Part shown: positions 8,501 to 13,431 of the stretch, one piece after another | How positions within the stretch are numbered: the first letter of the stretch is position 1 | How the letters are laid out: every line of letters begins with the position of its first letter | From: Deltaproteobacteria bacterium UBA4427 | Lineage (GTDB): Bacteria; Myxococcota_A; UBA9160; UBA4427 | DNA length: 23,273 nt | Direction: 5' to 3' | Assembly (NCBI GenBank): GCA_002390675.1 | Contig: DGPZ01000069.1 | Coordinates: 1-23,273, forward strand | Position numbers and translations under genes: made by a program | Notes under the pieces: generated by a model | Seen by the model: only the letters and a program-made list of their open reading frames with translations | Databases searched by the model: none | Told to the model about the DNA's origin: nothing

Positions 8501-8808
8501 CTAGACGTCCCACTCAAGGGGTAGGCTCCCGGCAATCGTCACGGTCCCCCCTGAGGCATATTCGATTTCGGCCCGTTCGGAGACACGAAGATTAATAAGT
8601 CGCGGAAGCGCCTCTTCGAGGGTGATTCGAAGCTCTGCACGGGCTAGGTGATGACCGCTGCGCATATGTACTCCCGTACCGAAAGCGAGGGAGTTTTTTT
8701 GAGACCCTCTCGATGGAAGTCGACTTCGAGAGCATTCGTGAATCGTGATTCGTCAAGCCCGACGATCGATGTCGAGAAGAGAACCATCTCACCTCTTTTC
8801 GGGCACCG
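8501..8808 (-). pseudogene. Cytochrome P450 C-terminal remnant (frameshifted, haem Cys lost)
   Basis: Read on the minus strand, about 8808-8695 gives PKRGEMVLFSTSI followed by DESRFTNALEVDFHREGLKK. After a one-base slip in a seven-A run (about 8694-8700) the frame continues SLAFGTGVHMRSGHHLAR, then AELRITLEEALPRL, and stops at TAG 8501. This is the P450 C terminus: the FGxGxHxCxG haem-binding loop and L-helix. Adding one A would restore the frame exactly (GLKKNSLAFG). The axial cysteine position reads Arg (CGC; Cys would be TGC). More than two thirds of the gene is missing, and its 5' side abuts the IS91-type relic. It is a dead fragment of an oxidative catabolic enzyme. Confidence 0.8.
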
Positions 8809-9131
8809 CTCTCGGATTCGTTGGATGGCTGGGAGTGATCGAAGTCGAACTCCGAAATTCCGCCGACCCAATCCTCGTCGAAGTCGGAGCGACCGACTCT
8901 GTGGCCAGAGATCGCAAGCGGCGGAGCGCGAGACGGCAGCGCCAAGCAATCTAAGATCCGAGCAGCCACAACCGGGTCGGTGATCGCCGAAAGAACTCTC
9001 AGCCGTCCGCCGCATTTCGGGCAGCAGAGCGCGTCGACCTCGAAAACTGGCTGAATAAGTTCGGCCCAGAGCGGACGGCGCGGCGAGACCGGTTTCGCTC
9101 CACTCATGGACGGGGACTCCTCCGACGATCG
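8809..9131 (-). pseudogene. IS91-type transposase C-terminal remnant
   Basis: The segment reads RRPLWAELIQPVFEVDAL, then CCPKCGGRLRVLSAI, then ARILDCLALPSRAPPLA, the conserved C-terminal region of IS91/IS801-type (Y2) transposases, including the Cys-Pro-x-Cys-Gly-Gly-Arg zinc-ribbon-like motif and the LGLPTRAPPLA-type ending. An acidic tail with DFDEDW and EFDFD follows. The catalytic HUH and tyrosine regions are absent and the open frame extends into unrelated DNA on both sides. It is a transposase scar that separates a P450 relic from an amidohydrolase relic, implying transposon-driven rearrangement. Confidence 0.75.
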
Positions 9132-9234
9132 CCGAGAGTAGGAAAAAGAAGGCCCCTTTTCCCTACCGCCGCTAAGTACCAATATGACAATCAGGTTCCG
9201 GTCGAGGCATAACTGCCCCGTTTCGGGAACGAAC

Positions 9235-9550
9235 CCATCCCCGATCGCCGCGATCGTAGACGAAGCGCACCGCAAGAACATCTTGGTCGCCGCGCATGTG
9301 GAGAGCACCGAAGGTGTGCTCGAGGCGCTGCGTGCCGGTGTCGATACCATCGAACATGGTGCACTGCTCACCGTGGAGACAATCGCGCTATTCCATCAAA
9401 ATCCACGATCCCTTCGCGGGTTCTCGACGCTTCACGCAACACTCTCGGTTCTCGGCGGCGGCGTTGCCAAAAGCAGCCTCGAATCCGACAACCCCGGCGT
9501 ACGCATCATGAGCGCGAACGCCGAGTTGATCGGGGCGCGCCTTCTCGAGG
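9235..9550 (+). pseudogene. Metal-dependent amidohydrolase fragment (imidazolonepropionase/prolidase-like)
   Basis: The frame reads PIAAIVDEAHRKNILVAAH, then EGVLEALRAGVDTIEHGALL. This is the central part of the amidohydrolase superfamily group related to imidazolonepropionase and Xaa-Pro dipeptidase, including the two conserved metal or active-site histidines (VAAH and IEHG). The N-terminal HxH half and the C-terminal Asp-containing half are missing. The sequence upstream of about 9235 is unrelated, and homology fades after about 9460-9550. It is a relic next to the IS91-type scar. Confidence 0.65.
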
Positions 9551-9559
9551 GATTTAAAG

Positions 9560-9697
9560 ATGCCCTCGAATTGTGCGAGCTATGGCTTTGTAACAGGCAT
9601 CTACGTCGTGAACGAAAACCTCCCGCCCGTACCCCGCTGGTCGATGGTCAATGCCTTTCCAAACGATGGACGGAACTGGGGACGACTGGACGCCTAA
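9560..9697 (+). CDS. Small ORF, 45 aa, unidentified (possible gene fragment)
   Basis: ATG 9560 is preceded by GAGGG nine bases upstream and opens a 45-codon frame ending TAA 9697. The product contains YGFVTGIYVVNENLPPVPRW and ends NWGRLDA. Codon choice is plausible for coding DNA, but I do not recognise the family. Given the surrounding decay it may be the 3' end of another broken catabolic gene rather than a functional small protein. Confidence 0.3.
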   Translation: MPSNCASYGFVTGIYVVNENLPPVPRWSMVNAFPNDGRNWGRLDA

Positions 9698-9817
9698 TAC
9701 ACGTATGCAGCGGCGATCGAATCGGGAGCTGAGCTGCCCGCGCGCTAGGCAAGCCCGGAACGGCCCCATTGGGGCGTATTTGTCAGAACACCTCATATCC
9801 GTGGTACTCAAAATCCC

Positions 9818-9837
9818 GCTTGTTTTTTCTATCCCCG
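9818..9837. repeat. Left inverted repeat of the channel islet (20 bp)
   Basis: GCTTGTTTTTTCTATCCCCG is the reverse complement, with one mismatch, of the sequence at 12541-12560. The two copies face each other around the channel and binding-protein genes, about 2.7 kb apart. Confidence 0.7.
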
Positions 9838-9865
9838 CCTGCACATCGGTCGCCAGCTTTGCCGG

Positions 9866-9880
9866 AGCAGCTGAGCTGCT
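9866..9880 (-). terminator. 7-bp dyad directly after the channel gene stop codon
   Basis: On the minus strand, immediately after the TGA stop (9881-9883), a dyad AGCAGCT-C-AGCTGCT could fold as a compact hairpin. No U-tract follows, so it may be a 3'-end stabiliser or Rho-type end rather than an intrinsic terminator. Confidence 0.3.
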
Positions 9881-11005
9881 TCAGGAGCGCATCCACGCCG
9901 TGATTGCGACGCCGAGGAAGAAGGTGATGGCGAGGGTCTGGAAGATGAGGTCCGTGCGGTCGATGCGGGCGGAGACGGCGGAGCGGTCTTCGGGGGCGGC
10001 GTTGGCGTAGGCATTCGTCCCCCAGGTGAAGAGGGAGAAGAGGCCGAGGGCGATCGCATAACTGGCGGCGAAGAGCTCGTCTAGGAAGGTCAGGTAGGGC
10101 AGCGGCGGCAGCTCGTCGTGATAGGCCTGCTGGAGGAAGATCAAGGTGAGGAGCGCGGTGGACGGGATCGCGACGCGGACATCGCCCAGCGCGCCCGCCA
10201 CGGAGGGCGCGAGCAACACCACCGCCATGATGATCAGCAGCGGGAAGACCCAGGTGAGAAACGCGCTCCAATAGTCGGCTTGGTAGATCATCTCTAGGCG
10301 GACCTGGCTGAAGGTCGGCGTATACCACGAGCCGAAGCGGCTCGGGTAGCCATGCAGGTAGGGCCGGAAAGTGGACTTCTCGAGCTGGTAGCCGCTCAGG
10401 GTGCCCGCCTGGCCCATGAAGCCATTCGCCTGGTGATGCGGCAGCAGCACGACCCCGGAGTATTTATCCGACATCGCGGGGGGCTCGATCTCAATGATGA
10501 TCGGCAGGTTCACCTCGTCGAAGGGGTCGCGATGGAACTCGATCTCGTCGTCGTAGAAGCGGCTCGAGAAGCGGTAGCGCTGGTAGTAGCGACCCGCGGA
10601 GAGCTCGCGGGCCTCGGCCGTCACGGGCTCGAAGGTCGAGTCCCAGATCTCGATCCGATTCGAAATGCGGATCAGCTCGATGGGCGAGATGCCCTCGGCC
10701 TCCATCTGGTCCTGGACCGCCGCGGGCCACTCGAGCCAGACGTAGCCGTCCGCCGAGAAGGTTCGCGACACGAGCGAGAGCTCGTAGACCTTGTCGACGA
10801 AGATGCCCGCATAGACGATCGGCACGCCCGGCGGCAGCGCGTCGAGGGAAGGCAGCGGCATTGTCGACTCGGCCTCCGGCGTCAGCCGAAAGCCGCCCTC
10901 CCCGTCATCGTCGAAGTGGGAGTCCGCGCAGGCGAAGCCCGCGAGGATGAGGCCAAGTAGGCCCATCATGCGGATCCAGCCCGTGTTGTGTCGTATACGT
11001 CGCAT
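9881..11005 (-). CDS. Prokaryotic pentameric ligand-gated ion channel (Cys-loop/pro-loop receptor family)
   Basis: The 374-residue product starts at ATG 11005, one base after the upstream TGA and with GGAG five bases before it; the frame's earlier start (11053) lies inside the upstream gene and lacks support. Residues 1-29 form a signal peptide. Residues 61-243 form the beta-sandwich ligand-binding domain with AGIFVDKVYELSLVSRTFSA, the DGYVWLEW strand and the pro-loop FHRDPFDEVNLPI (PFD at 161-163). Four helices follow: M1 about 246-267 with Pro255, M2 about 277-297, a LPPLPYLT M2-M3 loop (299-306), M3 about 312-328 and M4 about 353-372. This is the GLIC/ELIC layout. Hand alignment to GLIC puts Asp275 at -2' and Leu286 at 9', suggesting cation selectivity (inference). 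It is an inner-membrane channel opened by a periplasmic ligand. Confidence 0.87.
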   Translation of the reverse strand: MRRIRHNTGWIRMMGLLGLILAGFACADSHFDDDGEGGFRLTPEAESTMPLPSLDALPPGVPIVYAGIFVDKVYELSLVSRTFSADGYVWLEWPAAVQDQMEAEGISPIELIRISNRIEIWDSTFEPVTAEARELSAGRYYQRYRFSSRFYDDEIEFHRDPFDEVNLPIIIEIEPPAMSDKYSGVVLLPHHQANGFMGQAGTLSGYQLEKSTFRPYLHGYPSRFGSWYTPTFSQVRLEMIYQADYWSAFLTWVFPLLIIMAVVLLAPSVAGALGDVRVAIPSTALLTLIFLQQAYHDELPPLPYLTFLDELFAASYAIALGLFSLFTWGTNAYANAAPEDRSAVSARIDRTDLIFQTLAITFFLGVAITAWMRS

Positions 11006-11006
11006 C

Positions 11007-12341
11007 TCAGCTCCGGAACCGCCCGGCGTCCGGGCGGTCGAGGGTCCAGTCACAGCGGTCGCCCCGGCTCTCGGGCAGGACCGGGCTCCAAGGACGAGGC
11101 GCGATCACGCCGAAATCGGCGCGGACGGCGAAGGTCCCGTCGGGCTGGACCTCGCCGACGAGGGCGGACTGCGAGAGGTGATGGTTCGGTCCGAACTCGA
11201 CTCGGCCAGCGGGGCCCTCGAAGGCGGTCCCGACCAGCGCTGCGCGCACGGCGTCGACTTCGGTTGTGCCCGCGCGCTCGGCCGCCCGGGCCCAGAGATG
11301 GACCATGCTGTAGGCGGCGGACGCGGGGGCGCTGGTGATGCGGTGGAGCCCGCGGCTCTCGGCGAAGGCCTGGGCGAAGGCCTGGGCGGCGGGCGTGTCG
11401 ACGCCATGAAAGAAATTCCAGACGGCGTAGCTGCCCGCCATGTACTCGGGGCCGATTGCGGCGACCTCTTCTTCGGCGAGCGAGAAGCTCATCACGGCGT
11501 AGCCGTGCTCGGCGTCGATCCCGGCGGCGGCGAGCGCCTGAAAGAAGGCGAAGTTGCTGTCGCCGTTCAGCGTGTTGAGCACGATCCCACCCTCGGGCAG
11601 CGCCGCGCGCAGGGCGTCGACGACAGGGCCGACCGCGCGACTGCCCAGCGGCAAATAGGTCTCGCCCACGATCTCAGCGCCACGCGCCTCGGCCTCGGCG
11701 CCGATGATGGCGTTAGCCGTGCGCGGATAGACGTAGTCCGAGCCGACGAGGAACCAGCGGCGGCCGTGGGTTTTCGACAGCCAGTCGAGCGCAGGGCCAA
11801 TCTGCTGGTTCGGCGTCGCGCCCGCATAGAATACCTGGCGCGAACACTCCTGGCCTTCGTATTGGATGGGGTAGAAGAGCAGGTGGTCGTGGGCCTCGAG
11901 CACGGGCAGCAGGGCCTTGCGGCTCGCCGAGGTCCAGCCGCCGAAGAGGGCCGCGACCTGGTCACGCTCGATCAGTTGGTCGGCCTTGCGCGCGAAGGTC
12001 GGCCAGTCCGAGGCGCCGTCTTCCTCCACGGCGACGATCGCTACGCGCCGGCCGCCGAGGTCGAGCCCACCGGCCGCGTTGATCTCGTGGATCGCCATCA
12101 ACTCGGCCTCCGCCGCCGTGTTCTCCGAGATCGCCATCGTGCCTGTGCGCGAGTGGAGCACGCCCACCCGCACAAAATCGTCGTAGCGCAGGCCCTCGGG
12201 TTCGGGCTCGGAACAGGCGGTGAGCAGCGCGGCGAGCCCGAGCGCGAAGAACGGGGCGGCGGCGCGGGCACGGCTCCGGCCGCGGATCCGATCGCGGCGT
12301 GGAGACGAGCGCAGGCGTGTCGGGCGGGGCGTCGGCGACAT
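11007..12341 (-). CDS. UrtA-like urea/amide-type ABC substrate-binding lipoprotein
   Basis: The 444-residue product starts at ATG 12341 with GGAG nine bases upstream. An Arg-rich n-region, a hydrophobic core and a lipobox LTAC (Cys43) make it a lipoprotein. VRVGVLHSRTGTMAISENTA followed by AELMAIHEINAAGG is the signature start of the urea/short-chain-amide binding family (UrtA/FmdD, Peripla_BP_5 fold). The middle (SRKALLPVLEAHDHLLFYPI) and end (SYAVWNFFHGVDTPAAQAF) also follow the UrtA pattern. No UrtBCDE permease or ATPase genes are nearby. Instead the stop codon is one base from the start of a ligand-gated channel, indicating translational coupling. It probably captures an amide, urea or similar solute and presents it to the channel (inference). 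GC content is visibly higher than in flanking genes. Confidence 0.88.
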   Translation of the reverse strand: MSPTPRPTRLRSSPRRDRIRGRSRARAAAPFFALGLAALLTACSEPEPEGLRYDDFVRVGVLHSRTGTMAISENTAAEAELMAIHEINAAGGLDLGGRRVAIVAVEEDGASDWPTFARKADQLIERDQVAALFGGWTSASRKALLPVLEAHDHLLFYPIQYEGQECSRQVFYAGATPNQQIGPALDWLSKTHGRRWFLVGSDYVYPRTANAIIGAEAEARGAEIVGETYLPLGSRAVGPVVDALRAALPEGGIVLNTLNGDSNFAFFQALAAAGIDAEHGYAVMSFSLAEEEVAAIGPEYMAGSYAVWNFFHGVDTPAAQAFAQAFAESRGLHRITSAPASAAYSMVHLWARAAERAGTTEVDAVRAALVGTAFEGPAGRVEFGPNHHLSQSALVGEVQPDGTFAVRADFGVIAPRPWSPVLPESRGDRCDWTLDRPDAGRFRS

Positions 12342-12397
12342 GCGATGGGCTCCGGGGCTAGGGGGACGGCGAGGCGCAAGTATAAGGAGCCCATCGC
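12342..12397 (-). promoter_or_regulatory. 12-bp inverted repeat covering the ribosome-binding site of the binding-protein gene
   Basis: GCGATGGGCTCC (12342-12353) and GGAGCCCATCGC (12386-12397) are perfect inverted repeats separated by 32 bases. Read on the minus strand, the proximal arm GGAGCCCATCGC contains the Shine-Dalgarno GGAG and runs directly into the ATG. If the whole region is transcribed, the hairpin would hide the ribosome-binding site. A TATACT -10-like box lies between the arms; if that is the promoter, the repeat would act as a DNA operator instead. Confidence 0.5.
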
Positions 12398-12428
12398 GTC
12401 TCGCGCGAGGGCTTATATCCTTCGGCCC

Positions 12429-12545
12429 ATTAATAAGACGGTCCTCTCTCCGTTCCGAATCGATGCCCCCGAAGCCGAGCTCGACGTCCTGCGCTTTCGG
12501 CTCGAGCGCCCTCGCTGGCCCGTGCCGCTCGAAGAAGAGCCGGGG
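12429..12545 (+). pseudogene. Epoxide hydrolase N-terminal fragment
   Basis: The frame gives SPFRIDAPEAELDVLRFRLE followed by RPRWPVPLEEEPG. This resembles the EHN domain that opens microsomal-type epoxide hydrolases (PF06441: PFxIxVPxxxLxDLRxRLxxTRWP). No start codon is found upstream in frame, and similarity stops at the 12541 inverted repeat. It is a small relic, truncated at both ends. Confidence 0.55.
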
Positions 12546-12560
12546 ATAGGAAAAACAAGC
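12541..12560. repeat. Right inverted repeat of the channel islet (20 bp)
   Basis: CGGGGATAGGAAAAACAAGC pairs in inverted orientation with 9818-9837 (19 of 20 identical; the single difference is G versus A at position 10). It lies precisely at the junction between the epoxide hydrolase relic and the acyl-CoA ligase relic. Confidence 0.7.
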
Positions 12561-12586
12561 CGCGTCTTTCTATTCTCCGCGCGGTC

Positions 12587-12754
12587 CGTTTCGTGGACGC
12601 TTTCCCAACGGGTACGCTAAGCAAAATCCTGAAAAATGAGCTCCGCAAGATGGCAGACGAACTGGATGAAGTGGTCGCGCGGCGAACCCGCATTCACCGC
12701 GGATACCCATTAGGCCACCGAGCATCAATTCGAATGCGATTAAGCGCGTTTTGA
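12587..12754 (+). pseudogene. Acyl-CoA synthetase (AMP-binding) C-terminal fragment
   Basis: The frame reads RFVDAFPTGTLSKILKNELR then KMADELDE. It resembles the end of AMP-forming acyl-CoA ligases, whose last motif is (V/L)xxLPxTxxGKILKxELR with the catalytic Lys. Here the Gly of GKILK reads Ser, while Lys is retained. The frame runs to TGA at 12754 with a basic tail that I do not recognise. Everything upstream of 12587 is missing. It is a short relic and the call depends on about 25 residues. Confidence 0.5.
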
Positions 12755-12883
12755 ATCACCGCCTAGAAATCCCAACACGAGTTACGAAAAGTTCAGGATC
12801 TGGCTCGGCAAGGCTGCTCTTCAAAAATGTCTGATCCATGAATGCTAGCCTGATCTTTTAAATGCATCCCAAGGAGTCACCCT

Positions 12884-13294
12884 ATGCAAAAGAACCTCGC
12901 CCTTGTTCTGATACCTCTCGTGATCGCACTCGGATGCGCAAAGCGACCTGTGCTCTACCCCAACGAGCAATACGAGCAGTCCGGCCAGAAAACCGCTGAG
13001 CGCAACGTCTCCGAATGCCTGGCACTAGCCGAAAACGCGGGACTTGAGACGAATCAGGCAGCAGAGGCCGGGAAGCGCACAGCAGGGGGAGCGGTCGTCG
13101 GGACTGCAACGGGCGCGGCCGCCGGTGCGCTCCGAGGGGGCGCTGGTATCGGTGCGCTGATCGGCCTGACCTCCGGCGCCATCGCCGGCCTTTTCTCTTG
13201 GATCTTCGGTTCTTCTGAGCCCGACGATGTTTTTGTTCGGTACGTCGACCGCTGTCTCGCGGATCGTGGCTACGAATCAATCGGCTGGAAGTAG
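12884..13294 (+). CDS. Glycine-zipper lipoprotein
   Basis: The 136-residue product starts at ATG 12884 with AAGGAG eight bases upstream. A type II signal peptide ends in lipobox ALGC (Cys18). Residues about 68-107 form a glycine zipper: alternating Gly/Ala in GGAVVGTATGAAAGAL and GGAGIGALIGLTSGAIAGL, typical of small envelope lipoproteins that insert in or span the outer membrane. Conserved-looking ends are the SECLAL segment and RCLADRGYESIGW, which are common in this family. The precise role is unknown (envelope integrity or stress in relatives). It stands alone, convergent with the molybdopterin enzyme gene. Confidence 0.85.
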   Translation: MQKNLALVLIPLVIALGCAKRPVLYPNEQYEQSGQKTAERNVSECLALAENAGLETNQAAEAGKRTAGGAVVGTATGAAAGALRGGAGIGALIGLTSGAIAGLFSWIFGSSEPDDVFVRYVDRCLADRGYESIGWK

Positions 13295-13431
13295 GCTCGC
13301 CTCGAACCCGGGAGGCACCCCAAGCGCGGAGTCAACACCCGCGCCCATGGGAACAAAGACCGACGCTCGGCCTAACAGCTACGTAAACTCGGTCGGCATT
13401 CGACTGCGTTCGGTCCAGCTGACCTCTGGCC

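Noticed and set aside
9125..9160. A third copy of the islet inverted repeat at the IS91-type relic (TAGGAAAAAGAAGG)
   Set aside because: Only a short A-rich core matches, and it lies inside the transposase relic frame, so the likeness could be chance.
10352..10960. A 202-codon plus-strand frame across the channel gene
   Set aside because: It is an antisense shadow of the channel gene, rich in Asp, Arg and Val from complementary codons, with no domain.
10947..12620. A 557-codon open frame on the plus strand across the binding-protein gene
   Set aside because: It is antisense to a clear UrtA-like gene in GC-rich DNA where stop codons are rare. Its composition is Arg/Gly/Ala-rich with no domain. 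Only its last part (the epoxide hydrolase relic) is meaningful.
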